Shown here: positions 50,596 through 59,289 of the stretch, in pieces
Position numbering within the stretch: the first letter of the stretch is position 1
Layout: every line of letters begins with the position of its first letter
Source of the DNA: JAPOXR01 sp965219635
GTDB taxonomy: Bacteria; Pseudomonadota; Alphaproteobacteria; Rhodobacterales; Rhodobacteraceae
Reading direction: 5' to 3'
Length of the DNA: 64,000 bases
Assembly (NCBI GenBank): GCA_965219635.1
Contig: OZ244783.1
Coordinates: 3,782,001-3,846,000, forward strand
Position numbers and translations under genes: made by a program
The notes under the pieces: generated by a model
Databases searched by the model: none
What the model was told of the DNA's origin: nothing
Seen by the model: the letters and a program-made list of their open reading frames with translations, nothing else

Positions 50596-51072
50596 ATGTC
50601 CGCCTCCAAGGACGAAAAGAACTACCGGATTCTTGCCTCGAACCGCAGGGCGCGGCGCGATTACGAGATTGAGGAGGAAATCGAGTGCGGTATCGTGCTT
50701 GCTGGTTCCGAGGTCAAGTCGCTCAGGACCGGCAAGGCAACGATAGCCGAGAGTTACGCTGCGGTCGAAGATGGCGAATTGTGGCTGATAAATGGCTCGA
50801 TAGCGCCATACCGCAATACCGGGGCCTTCAAGCATGAAGAACGCCGCAAGCGCAAACTGCTGGTCAAGCAGCGGGAACTTGCAAAGATGTGGTCAGCTAC
50901 CAAGCGTGAAGGACTGACACTGGTTCCGCTTGTGATGTATTTCAATCACGCGGGCAGAGTGAAGATCAAGCTGGCGATAGCGAAGGGCAGGAAGCGGTTC
51001 GACAAGCGGCAAGTAGAGAAGCGGCGCGATTGGGGCAGGGAAAAGGCCCGGCTTCTGCGGCGCAGTATCTGA
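50596..51072 (+). CDS. smpB: SsrA-binding protein
   Basis: A 158-residue tmRNA-binding protein needed for trans-translation. The OB-fold core is visible: RRDYEIEEEIECGIVLAGSE, VKSLRTGKATIAESYAAVED and PYRNTGAFKHEERRKRKLL. The C-terminal basic tail is RRDWGREKARLLRRSI. AAAGGTG precedes the ATG. Pairing with dapA is typical of alphaproteobacteria. The tmRNA gene itself was not identified. Confidence 0.96.
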   Translation: MSASKDEKNYRILASNRRARRDYEIEEEIECGIVLAGSEVKSLRTGKATIAESYAAVEDGELWLINGSIAPYRNTGAFKHEERRKRKLLVKQRELAKMWSATKREGLTLVPLVMYFNHAGRVKIKLAIAKGRKRFDKRQVEKRRDWGREKARLLRRSI

Positions 51073-51282
51073 ACCGGCCAGCCACAAAGCCATACAGGAA
51101 CTGATTGATGGTTGTCTGGGTCACTCCTGATGGGTGGCCGGCTGGTGCCCGACACCGCAGAATTCCGGCATTATGATGCCAGTGTTAAGCAGGTTGCCAG
51201 GACAGAGGTGCCCAAGTGCGACCTGCTTGGCGGTTTCATGGAGGTTGGGATACATTCCCGGATTTGAGGCAGTTTCAGATAG

Positions 51283-51927
51283 TACGGCCGGTGTTTCACA
51301 GCTCATCAAGGCGCGATCTATCGCCGTTCCTATGAAGGACGTGAACCCGCGGAGGTACGAATCACAGCAGAAGAAACGCTTGCGTTGAGATATTACGAAG
51401 CCGACCGGTCCATCCGCATAGAGATTATCAAGCGCGAAGTGGCCACCAGCCGCCGTAACCGGAATCGCTGCGTTGGAGAATTTCTCAAAGAACTGGACCT
51501 GGCTGAGGCATGTTCAACCGGGGTTCCCAAGATTTTTCGAGCCATGAGGAGAAATGGCTCACCGGATCCAGTCTTCGAAAGCGACGATGACCGCACCTGG
51601 TTTCGCGTACGATTGCCGGTTCATGAGTTGACCTTGCGCCCTGCGACCGAACATGAGACCGAACATGAGACCGAACATGTTGAACGGCTGGTCGTGGCAT
51701 TGAAAAGGGAAATGAGCCGTGCCGGGCTGCAAGAACTTCTAGGTGTACAATCTCGACCGCATTTCGTCGATGAATATCTCCGCGCAGCACGCGAAACAGG
51801 CCTGATCCAAATGACTCTTCCGGACGCGCCGCAAAGCCGGAAGCAGCGCTATCGCCTTACCCAAGCAGGGAAAGCACTCGTTCGTAGAATCAGGAGAAGG
51901 AACGGTACAAGGCAAAAGCCGCACTGA
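51283..51927 (+). pseudogene. C-terminal fragment of an AlbA_2/RecG-like ATP-binding protein
   Basis: An open frame with no start at its left end encodes the C-terminal half of the putative DNA-binding ATPases often found with type I restriction systems: IYRRSYEGREPAEVRI, then DRSIRIE, GEFLKELDLAEACSTGVPKI, FRAMRRNGSPDPVFESDDDR and a winged-helix end (EMSRAGLQELLGVQSRPHF). The frame is blocked by a stop at 51280-51282, and the N-terminal AlbA_2 domain and most of the middle are missing. An internal ATG at about 51385 would give 180 residues, but it lies inside the conserved domain. Most likely a truncated remnant of a lost island next to smpB. Confidence 0.75.
51645..51680 (+). repeat. Threefold 12-bp repeat inside the ATPase fragment
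   Basis: GACCGAACATGA occurs twice and a third time with one change, giving a His-Glu-Thr-Glu repeat in the linker before the winged helix. Slippage-type expansion of this linker fits relaxed constraint. Confidence 0.8.
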
Positions 51928-51960
51928 ACGTCTCAAAGGCAGGGACCCTGTTGAAGCCCC

Positions 51961-52134
51961 GAGCGGCGGCGGCACAATCCATGGCGCATGCCTGAAGCCA
52001 CTCACTATCTGATGTTTCTGAAGATGGCAGATGAGTGGGGCGAGCAATCCTGCCATGGCGACCTCGGCATTCCAGTCGAATACTGGAGCGATTCCTCCTC
52101 CGCGACTTCGCGACAGGGACAGTTCTACGGGTAG
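51961..52134 (+). pseudogene. Possible N-terminal fragment of a type I restriction methylase (HsdM)
   Basis: A short open frame encodes ATHYLMFLKMADEWGEQ, followed by a stretch ending at a TAG at 52132. This resembles the TYLLFLKMADE segment of HsdM N-terminal domains. It follows the ATPase fragment directly on the same strand, as in type I restriction loci. Only about 50 residues remain, so the assignment is tentative. The rest of the 51928-52234 gap holds nothing recognised. Confidence 0.4.
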
Positions 52135-52234
52135 GCCCGGCAAATCCGGCGCTGTTTCGTTGGCGGACTTTGTCTTGGGGAGTCGCGTGCAGAAATAGCC
52201 GGAAGGAAGCGCTATCGAGCAAGGCTCACTGGGC

Positions 52235-53113
52235 TTACGGCGCCGGTGCAGGCCGGATTCTCAGAAACAGATACCGGTTATATTTGCGGAAGGCATCGGA
52301 ATTCCGTTCGGTGCCATGTATTCTTCGCTCAAGGCGAGCAATCCGCCGCCGACCAAGCAGTCTCCTGAATCCTTTGGATAACAACCAGCGCAGCTTCGGA
52401 TATGCCACTCCGAGATCACGGTCGATATTGTGCGTTGCTTGGCCAATCATGTTGTAGAACTGCTGCTCCAGGTCGATCGACGGGGCTACCAGGTCGGTCA
52501 CATCTTCCTCAAACAGGATTTCGAGCGGCCGCACTGACATGGCCTGGCGAAAACCGGCAAGCGCATGGCCGCCACCGACCAGGCCGAGTTCGGTCATGTC
52601 TTGCCCAAATGCATCTGTCCGGAAACAATCGGCTATCAGGATCTCGCCATCGCCGCTCAGATGGCCAACGGCGTTGTCGAGAGCCCGGCCGATTTCGATG
52701 TACTGGAAGCTCTCCGAAAAAAGGCAGACGTCAAAACGGCGGTCAGAAACGAACCGCTCGAACGGGAGCAGATGGACCGGGACCCTGTTATCGGTGTTTT
52801 CCTTGCATCGGGCGGCGAGGTTTTCGCTTGGCACGACGATCTCCACCCGGTGGCCCAACCGTGTTAGTTCCTTGGCCGTCTCGCCGCTGCCCCCGCCGAT
52901 ATCCAGAATGCTCAGTTCTCCGTCTGGAAGCAGGTTAAACAGGCGGCGGTTGTAGGCTTCCTGCGCCTCCCGCAAATTTGCAGCGCAGACCTCAAGTCCA
53001 TTTTCCCAAAGCCCGTAATGGAGGTGTTCCTTGCCTGTCAGGAATCGTGTCAGGCCAAGACCCAGTTCAAGGCCAAGGCTGCGCGTGTCGATCTTTCCCC
53101 GCGTCGTTGGCAT
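52235..53113 (-). CDS. Class I SAM-dependent methyltransferase
   Basis: A 292-residue protein with SAM motif ELSILDIGGGSGETAKELT near residue 74, FDVCLFSESFQYIEIG as motif II/III, and GEILIADCFRTDAF. A C-terminal region rich in Arg and aromatic residues (LRWLLSKGFRRLLGRRR) may contact a nucleic acid or membrane. The N-terminal LTRFLTGKEHLHYGLW resembles small-molecule methyltransferases that act on lipids or sterols. It starts 11 bp after the rppH stop and is probably the last gene of the gpmI-ctpA-rppH run. The true substrate is unknown. Confidence 0.8.
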   Translation of the reverse strand: MPTTRGKIDTRSLGLELGLGLTRFLTGKEHLHYGLWENGLEVCAANLREAQEAYNRRLFNLLPDGELSILDIGGGSGETAKELTRLGHRVEIVVPSENLAARCKENTDNRVPVHLLPFERFVSDRRFDVCLFSESFQYIEIGRALDNAVGHLSGDGEILIADCFRTDAFGQDMTELGLVGGGHALAGFRQAMSVRPLEILFEEDVTDLVAPSIDLEQQFYNMIGQATHNIDRDLGVAYPKLRWLLSKGFRRLLGRRRIARLERRIHGTERNSDAFRKYNRYLFLRIRPAPAP

Positions 53114-53124
53114 GGCGCTATCGT

Positions 53125-53646
53125 TCAGAGCAGATGTTCGAACTTGTCGATTACGGTACGATAGACATGCCGTTTGAACGGGACCACACTTTCCATCAGC
53201 TGTTCGGTCGTCGTCCAGCGCCATTCCGAGAATTCGCGGTGTGCTGTGTCTATGTTGATCTGGTCGTCGCTTCCAAGGAAGCGCAACAGGAACCACTGCT
53301 GCATCTGTCCTCGATACCGTCCTCCCCAAAGTCCGTGCAACTCTTCAGGAAGATCGTAACGGAGCCAGTCGGTCAGTGACGCCTCATGCTGCGTGAGGCT
53401 GTTATGGACTCCGGTTTCCTCTTCAAGCTCGCGGTACGCGGCTTTCAGCGGATCCTCATCTGGATCTATGCCGCCCTGTGGCATCTGCCAGGCATCAAGG
53501 TTGCTGTCCAGCCGTTGCCCTGCGAATACAAGTCCGGCGCGATTTGCCAGCATGATGCCGACGCAGGGCCGGTAAAGCAGTTCCGATTGCTGTTCCGAGG
53601 TCGAGGCGGCCCCGGAGTCTTCAACCTTAGCGGAGTTCACCGTCAA
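53125..53646 (-). CDS. rppH: RNA pyrophosphohydrolase
   Basis: A 173-residue Nudix enzyme. AWQMPQGGIDPDEDPLKAAY opens the Nudix box, completed by RELEEETG. YRPCVGIMLANRAGLVFAGQ is the RppH N-terminal strand, and GGRYRGQMQQWFLLRF the central strand. It removes pyrophosphate from 5' ends of mRNA to start decay, or acts on dinucleoside polyphosphates. It overlaps the 3' end of ctpA by four bases. This ctpA-rppH pairing is characteristic of alphaproteobacteria. Confidence 0.94.
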   Translation of the reverse strand: MTVNSAKVEDSGAASTSEQQSELLYRPCVGIMLANRAGLVFAGQRLDSNLDAWQMPQGGIDPDEDPLKAAYRELEEETGVHNSLTQHEASLTDWLRYDLPEELHGLWGGRYRGQMQQWFLLRFLGSDDQINIDTAHREFSEWRWTTTEQLMESVVPFKRHVYRTVIDKFEHLL

Positions 53647-54947
53647 TTGTTCTGCACAAACGCCTGAAGGCCGTGAAGGACATCAAGCGCATAGGCCAGC
53701 TGGAAGTCGGTCTCACGGATTTCTTCTACCGCAAGCACGGTGGCTGCGTTTTCTTCTTCCTCGGCGTCCGTAGCTTCGGAGTTTTCGTTCTCAATTGCAT
53801 TCAGCAAGTCGGCCTCGGACCGAAAACGGTCCTGCTCCTCGTCGCCCGCATTCACCCGGTTGCGGATATTGACATCGGGTTGAATTCCCTGTGCCTGAAT
53901 CGACCGCCCGGAAGGCGTATAATAGAGTGCCGTCGTCAACCGGATGCCACCCTTGCCTCCGCCAAGCGGCACGAGCGATTGGACAGAGCCCTTTCCGAAG
54001 CTCTTTGTGCCCACGACCACAGCGCGTCCATGGTCCTGCAATGCTCCGGCAACGATCTCGGATGCTGAAGCGGAACCGCCATTGATCAGGACAACAATCG
54101 GCTTGCCCTCCGAAAGGTCTCCGGGTTGAGCCAGGAACCTGTCCGTTTCGGAATCCACTCTGCCCCTGACGGAAACGATCTCACCCCGGTCCAGAAATGC
54201 GTCTGAGACATCTACGGCGGCCTGAAGCAGTCCGCCCGGATTATTGCGCAGGTCGAGCACGAAGCCGGAGAGGTTCTCGAGGCCACCGGCCTCCTCGGCC
54301 CGCTCGGAAATACCCTCTGCGATGTTTGCGAGCGCGTTGTTGCTGAATGTCCCTATGCGGACCACCAAGGCATCGCCGACCTGGCGCACCTCTGCAGCGG
54401 CAATCTGGATGATGGCCCTGGTAATCGTCACTTCGAACGGCTCTTCTCCCAGCCGTTCGACGGTGATCACAATATCCGAGCCGACCGGGCCGCGCATTTT
54501 TTCGACGGCTTCATCCAGAGTCAGGCCCAACACGGCCACGCCGTCGATTTCCGTTATGAAGTCTCCGGGTTGAAGCCCTGCCATTGCTGCGGGGGTGTCA
54601 TCGATCGGTGAAATGACCTTGACCCAGCCATTTTCGAGAGTGACCTCAATTCCGAGACCACCGAATTCACCGCTCGACCGGACCATCTCTTTCTCGAGTT
54701 GCCGACTGTCGAGGTAGACCGAGTGCGGATCAAGGGAGTTCAACATTCCCTTCAGGGCGCCCTTGGTCAAATCTGTAATGTCGACTTCCTCGACATACTC
54801 CCGCCTGATGGTCTCGAAGACATCACTGAAGAGATCCATGTTCTCATAGATGGTGAGGCTCGGACCGCCTTCCTGGGATGCAGCTGGCGGGACAGAAAGC
54901 AACCCGAAGGATGCGCTAATCAGGATGACGAATTTTAGTTTCCGCAT
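53643..54947 (-). CDS. ctpA: Carboxyl-terminal processing protease
   Basis: A 434-residue periplasmic S41 protease. A signal peptide (KFVILISASFGLLSVPPAAS) covers residues 4-23. A PDZ domain lies at about 85-170 (GLGIEVTLENGWVKVISPID, LQPGDFITEIDG). The peptidase core has ALVVRIGTFSN, FVLDLRNNPGGLL, INGGSASASEIVAGAL (catalytic Ser) and GTKSFGKGSVQ (catalytic Lys). The C-terminal tail is acidic. ATGs at 54995, 54956 and 54947 are in frame; the last begins directly at the signal peptide with TGGAAACC before it. Confidence 0.93.
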   Translation of the reverse strand: MRKLKFVILISASFGLLSVPPAASQEGGPSLTIYENMDLFSDVFETIRREYVEEVDITDLTKGALKGMLNSLDPHSVYLDSRQLEKEMVRSSGEFGGLGIEVTLENGWVKVISPIDDTPAAMAGLQPGDFITEIDGVAVLGLTLDEAVEKMRGPVGSDIVITVERLGEEPFEVTITRAIIQIAAAEVRQVGDALVVRIGTFSNNALANIAEGISERAEEAGGLENLSGFVLDLRNNPGGLLQAAVDVSDAFLDRGEIVSVRGRVDSETDRFLAQPGDLSEGKPIVVLINGGSASASEIVAGALQDHGRAVVVGTKSFGKGSVQSLVPLGGGKGGIRLTTALYYTPSGRSIQAQGIQPDVNIRNRVNAGDEEQDRFRSEADLLNAIENENSEATDAEEEENAATVLAVEEIRETDFQLAYALDVLHGLQAFVQNN

Positions 54948-55289
54948 GGTTTCCATGGTTTCAATGTTCCATTGGATGTTGCTCGGATCGTTCATTCGTT
55001 TCGACCGGCAATGATCAAGTTGGGTCCATTTAGACTAAAGATGAACGCTTTGGAATCTTGTTTGCTGAGTTTTTCGTAACGCAACGGGCATTGCGGGCTG
55101 TCGTGCCGGCACTGGCGGATCGCAGCCGAATGACCATCCGGTGCCTGGGGTGCCCATCTTGACGCATTGGTCTTGGCGGACACCAACTCTCTGGTGTTGC
55201 CAGCAACCGTGCTGAGTCATCCTCTCTCGGCAGTGCGACGCTGCCGCGGTCCTGCGGCCCGGCAATTTCGCCGGATTCAGTCATTTTTC
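54948..55289. other. Gap between ctpA and gpmI with no intact gene
   Basis: About 340 bp. In related alphaproteobacteria an EnvC-type murein hydrolase activator usually lies here. A minus-strand frame (55030-55296) is open but has no recognisable EnvC, M23 or coiled-coil feature. No promoter or terminator was identified. Confidence 0.5.
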
Positions 55290-56831
55290 TCAGCATTCGG
55301 GGGCATCTGATGGATCATACAATAATGATCGGCCGGTCATGTCTTCGGGCTGGTCGATCCCCAATAGATCCAGAATGGTTGGCGCCAGATCAGACAATGC
55401 CCCAGGCCTGAGGTTCTTTCCTGCAGGAGCTCCAAGCATGACGACCGGCACGCTGTTGGTTGTGTGGGCTGTATGGACACCACCTGTTTCCGGGTCAATC
55501 ATCTGTTCGCAGTTTCCGTGGTCGGCAGTGACGATCATCGCTCCTCCCGCCGCCTGGATCGCGTCAACCGCCGTCCCCAGGCCGCGATCAACTGCTTCGC
55601 ATGCGCGAATGGCAGCTTCGAGATTTCCTGTGTGCCCGACCATGTCCGGGTTGGCGAAATTGCAGACGATCAGATCATGGCCGCCCTCTACAGCCTTCAC
55701 GAATTCCCTCGTCACTTCGCCAGCCGACATTTCCGGCACCAGATCATAGGTGGCTACCTTGGGACTTGGAGGCATGCATCGGCTCTCTCCCTCGAAGAGT
55801 TCTTCTCGTCCTCCATTCAGAAAGAAGGTGACGTGCGGAAACTTTTCGGTTTCAGCAAGGCGGAACTGCCGCAGACCCGCTCGGGAGACGACCTCGCCCA
55901 ATGTGTTGGAGATGGTCAATTTCGGGAAAACCGGCGGCATCCATGGAACGGCCGGGCTGAAATACTCAGTCATGCCGATTGATGCTGCCAGCATTGGGCG
56001 CCGGGAGACATCGAAATCCGAGAAGCCGGGATCTGCCAGTGCGGCACCGATCTGCCGGACACGATCCGACCTGAAATTGACGATAAACAGGCCATCGCCA
56101 TCACGGATGCCGCCGTAGTTGCCCACCACGGTGGGGATAATGAATTCGTCGGTTAGGCCCGCGGCAAAGGCGGCATCTATTGCCTCTCCTGCGGTGCCGA
56201 CTCGCGGTCCCTCTCCAAGAACGATGCAGCGCCACGCCTTTTCGACCCTGTCCCAGCGCCGATCGCGATCCATGGCATAATACCGGCCGCCAACGGTTGA
56301 GACCTGGACGCCAGCAGGCAGCCCATCCTGCAGCTCAGCAAGGTAGGCTGGAGCTCTGCCCGGCGGAGAGTCCCGGCCGTCGGTCAACGCATGAACCGTA
56401 ACGGGAATATCCTGTTCACCCAGTGCATGGGCAGCCTCCAGCAGGTGCGACATCAATGAATGCACCCCGACGTCCGAAACCAGCCCGATCAGGTGAGCCG
56501 TACCCCCGGAAGATCTCAGGGACCGGACAAGATCCAGAATTGCCTCCGACTTGCGGAACTGGCCGCCGGCGATGGCAGCATCCACCCGGCACAATTCCGT
56601 CATTACGGTCCGGCCCGCACCGATATGGAGGTGGCCGACTTCCGAATTCCCGATATTGCCGGGAGGCAGCCCCACGGCTTCTCCATGCGTGACCAGTGTC
56701 GCCGACGGGCAAGTCTGCATCAGTGAATCAAAATTGGGTGTCTGGGCCAGTGCAACGGCGTTGCCTGCCCTTTCCTTACGGTTTCCCCAGCCGTCCAGCA
56801 CGCAAAGCGCGACGGGTCCTTCAACAGCCAA
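55290..56831 (-). CDS. gpmI: 2,3-bisphosphoglycerate-independent phosphoglycerate mutase
   Basis: A 513-residue alkaline-phosphatase-fold enzyme interconverting 3- and 2-phosphoglycerate. The N-terminal metal site LCVLDGWGNRKERAGNAVAL, the phosphoserine segment PPGNIGNSEVGHLHIGAGR, NFANPDMVGHTGNLEAA and the late metal site IVTADHGNCEQM are all present. Length is normal. It lies 17 bp after rlmH on the same strand, as in Rhodobacterales-like genomes. Confidence 0.96.
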   Translation of the reverse strand: MAVEGPVALCVLDGWGNRKERAGNAVALAQTPNFDSLMQTCPSATLVTHGEAVGLPPGNIGNSEVGHLHIGAGRTVMTELCRVDAAIAGGQFRKSEAILDLVRSLRSSGGTAHLIGLVSDVGVHSLMSHLLEAAHALGEQDIPVTVHALTDGRDSPPGRAPAYLAELQDGLPAGVQVSTVGGRYYAMDRDRRWDRVEKAWRCIVLGEGPRVGTAGEAIDAAFAAGLTDEFIIPTVVGNYGGIRDGDGLFIVNFRSDRVRQIGAALADPGFSDFDVSRRPMLAASIGMTEYFSPAVPWMPPVFPKLTISNTLGEVVSRAGLRQFRLAETEKFPHVTFFLNGGREELFEGESRCMPPSPKVATYDLVPEMSAGEVTREFVKAVEGGHDLIVCNFANPDMVGHTGNLEAAIRACEAVDRGLGTAVDAIQAAGGAMIVTADHGNCEQMIDPETGGVHTAHTTNSVPVVMLGAPAGKNLRPGALSDLAPTILDLLGIDQPEDMTGRSLLYDPSDAPEC

Positions 56832-56848
56832 AGCAGTTCCTCATGAAT

Positions 56849-57316
56849 TTAGCCGCGGTGATAAGGGGTTCCGCGCAGGATTGAAACTGATCTGTAAAGC
56901 TGTTCTGCAAGCAGCACGCGGGCAAGAAGGTGCGGCAGGACCAGGCTGCCGAATGATATTCTGATGTCGGCCTTGGCGAGAGTCGCCTCCGGGATACCGT
57001 CGGCTCCCCCTATCAGGAAACCAGCCTCCCTTATGCCTCTGTTTCTCCATTCTTCAAGCAGCCGCGCAAAGCGCAAGCTGCTCGGCCGGGTTCCGCGTTC
57101 ATCAAGTGCGCAAAGGATGGCGTCAGGCGTGCCTGCAAGGCGGTCGACCTGTTGACCGGGCGGTGTTCCACCAGGACCGGCATCGTATTCGACAACGGTT
57201 GCCGGCCCCAAGCCAATATCCCGGCCCGACCTGTTGAATCTGTCGAGGTAACTGTCGACAAGCATCCCTTCGGGACCGGCACGGACCCGCCCCGCAGCGA
57301 TGATGCGGATTTTCAT
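56849..57316 (-). CDS. rlmH: 23S rRNA pseudouridine-1915 N3-methyltransferase
   Basis: A 155-residue SPOUT methyltransferase. MKIRIIAAGRVRAGPEGMLV is the start, AILCALDERGTRPSS the central strand, AGFLIGGADGIPE the knot glycine loop, and SFGSLVLPHLLARVLLAEQL the SAM-binding C-terminal knot. It methylates Psi1915 in the mature 70S ribosome. The ATG is directly adjacent to the rsfS stop. Confidence 0.95.
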   Translation of the reverse strand: MKIRIIAAGRVRAGPEGMLVDSYLDRFNRSGRDIGLGPATVVEYDAGPGGTPPGQQVDRLAGTPDAILCALDERGTRPSSLRFARLLEEWRNRGIREAGFLIGGADGIPEATLAKADIRISFGSLVLPHLLARVLLAEQLYRSVSILRGTPYHRG

Positions 57317-57676
57317 TCAGTCGGCGACGGCATCCTGCACAGCAGGCATCCACATCTTTTCGAGCTGATAGAATTCACGCACTTCCGGCCGGAACACATG
57401 GACGATGACATCTCCGGCATCAATCAGGATCCAGTCGCCATGGTCCTTGCCTTCCACGCTTGAAATGATGCCCTGGCGGTGCTTGATGCGTTCGACAAGT
57501 TTCTCGGAAATCGAGACAACCTGCCGGGTGGACCGCCCGGAAGCGATAATCATGTGGTCGGCGAGGTCCGATTTTCCGCGCAGGTCAATCGCAACAACGT
57601 CTTCCGCCTTGTCGTCGTCGAGTGATTTTCTGACCAGATCAAGTAGTGATTCATTGGTCACCTTTTCGGCCGTCAT
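57317..57676 (-). CDS. rsfS: Ribosomal silencing factor
   Basis: A 119-residue RsfS/Iojap protein that binds uL14 and blocks subunit joining when nutrients are scarce. KAEDVVAIDLRGKSDLADHM, IIASGRSTRQVVSISEKL, DWILIDAGDVIVHVFRPEVR and REFYQLEKMW are the family blocks. The ATG at 57676 fits the conserved N-terminus; a 15-residue extension to 57721 is in frame. nadD, often next upstream, is absent. Confidence 0.95.
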   Translation of the reverse strand: MTAEKVTNESLLDLVRKSLDDDKAEDVVAIDLRGKSDLADHMIIASGRSTRQVVSISEKLVERIKHRQGIISSVEGKDHGDWILIDAGDVIVHVFRPEVREFYQLEKMWMPAVQDAVAD

Positions 57677-58154
57677 CTGTTGGTGGTCGGCCGGAGCAGC
57701 CGCTTCCCGGGCTGCATGCACCTGTTGGGACAGTCGTCGTTCCTCCTTGCTGTCTGGTCACCCCTTATCGGGTAGCCGTCTCATTGGCACATACCCAAGA
57801 TAGAGTATGGACAAAGGTTGTTCAAGCAAATGAAATGATCCCGGCCCAACACATCTGCGGATCCATGCTTCCCTGGCCCGGGCTGCCCAGTGGCCCGGCG
57901 ATCCAGGCGGAACGGCATCTTTGCTTCTTCATTGTGACCTGCATCTGTCATCCATTTGCGAACAAGAACACGGTTCAGCGTCGGCCTGCGAGGCATGACC
58001 GCCAGCTGTGGCAACCCCCACATGCCTTGCGTCCTTGAATTCCTGTTCCAATGCGGAAGGCACAATAGTTCTTCGCGTAAACTCCGCTGGTAGCACTTGG
58101 TCGGTTTAGGATTGGACAAGTCATCCTGCGGAGCCAGGTTCACACGAGAGGGCG
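57677..58154. other. Non-coding region upstream of rsfS
   Basis: About 480 bp between rsfS and the 3' end of the AAA ATPase gene, which should contain the promoter of the rsfS-rlmH-gpmI-ctpA-rppH run on the minus strand. No clear hexamers, hairpin, tRNA or gene was recognised. Confidence 0.5.
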
Positions 58155-59213
58155 TTAACGGATCTCCATATTGAGGCTGCGAACACCTTCCAGCGCATCT
58201 CCACTGAATGTCGCAGCGCCGGTCAGACCGGTGCCCTCGTCGTAGAAGAGTTTGTGAACGGACAAGTCGCCGGGCATGCAGGAAAAGGCGGCCAGTGCGG
58301 TGTCGATGAACTCGGCACTGTGAGTGGCCGCAAAATACTGAACGTTCCAGAGCCGCGTCCAATGAATGATCTTGTCCCAAAAGTCTCCGAGTGCCGAATG
58401 GTGCATGACGCTTCCCATCTCGTCGGAGAGCAGTATTCCATTTCTCGAAGTTGAAAACCCCAGCACCTGCCGAGCCAATTGCATGGTCCCTGAACCGAGA
58501 TCCTGCAGGTGCGTTGTGTTGCCATCAGCGAGCGATATCGCCAGGTATGCTCCCCCATCACCCAGCAGTATCTCGATGCCATTGATGCCGGGGATGGCCA
58601 ACTTCATTGCCTGGAGCAACTGCGGCCGCTGCCCATCCCTGATCAGTTGCGAGAAACGTGCCAGATGATCGATTGGCAATTCCTGCTGAAGGCCTGTGCT
58701 TTCGAATATGCAACGAGGGCGGCCAGGAGCGGCATCTGGCTGGTGGAGCACGGCTCCCAACGGAGTCATGCGTAGGCCAGTATATGGCTGATCCGGGATT
58801 TTGCCATCCAGGTAGCGGTGAACGATCCCCACAACTGGCTGCGGGCTCTGCATGGATTGCTGCCCGCTGTCGAACTTCAAGTTGTGTGGAACGGTTCCAC
58901 CAGCTTCCTGAAACGAGAGCTTCATCGAATGTTGCTCTCCGGACTCAATTCCCTGGAGTTGCAGATCCCCTTTCGAAAGGCGGGAAATCGGATTTGCCGG
59001 AAGAGTTGTGCCAATCGTCGCAGGGCGTTGCACGGCTGTGCTCCAAAGCAAGCTGGGGCTGAAACGGTTTGCAAAGAGCCAGATTGCCTCAAGCAATGCT
59101 GTCTTTCCAACACCATTGGCGCCTGTAATCAGGTTGATCCTTGTCAAGCGCGGCAAGCAAAGTCCGTCAATGCCGCGGTAGCGGACAACCTCAAAACTGG
59201 TCAGAGAAACCAT
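58155..59213 (-). CDS. AAA family ATPase, OLD/RecF-like, without an obvious nuclease domain
   Basis: A 352-residue SMC/RecF-type ATPase. INLITGANGVGKTALLEAIW is the N-terminal Walker A (31-38). A signature-like LQDLGSGTMQLARQVLGFS lies near 240, GILLSDEMGSVMH is the Walker B region (about 256), and QYFAATHSAEFIDTA the H-loop (about 297). This architecture matches the ATPase half of OLD/AbiEii-type proteins, some of which defend against phages together with a TOPRIM or HNH partner. No partner gene sits beside it, and no TOPRIM domain follows the C-terminus. The ATG at 59213 begins the conserved domain. Role uncertain. Confidence 0.8.
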   Translation of the reverse strand: MVSLTSFEVVRYRGIDGLCLPRLTRINLITGANGVGKTALLEAIWLFANRFSPSLLWSTAVQRPATIGTTLPANPISRLSKGDLQLQGIESGEQHSMKLSFQEAGGTVPHNLKFDSGQQSMQSPQPVVGIVHRYLDGKIPDQPYTGLRMTPLGAVLHQPDAAPGRPRCIFESTGLQQELPIDHLARFSQLIRDGQRPQLLQAMKLAIPGINGIEILLGDGGAYLAISLADGNTTHLQDLGSGTMQLARQVLGFSTSRNGILLSDEMGSVMHHSALGDFWDKIIHWTRLWNVQYFAATHSAEFIDTALAAFSCMPGDLSVHKLFYDEGTGLTGAATFSGDALEGVRSLNMEIR

Positions 59214-59289
59214 CGAAACGCACCGTGCAATTCGTAAATCAAGCCCAACGCCGTCAAGCGGTCCCGGCAAGTCCCTACCCGGCAGGATG

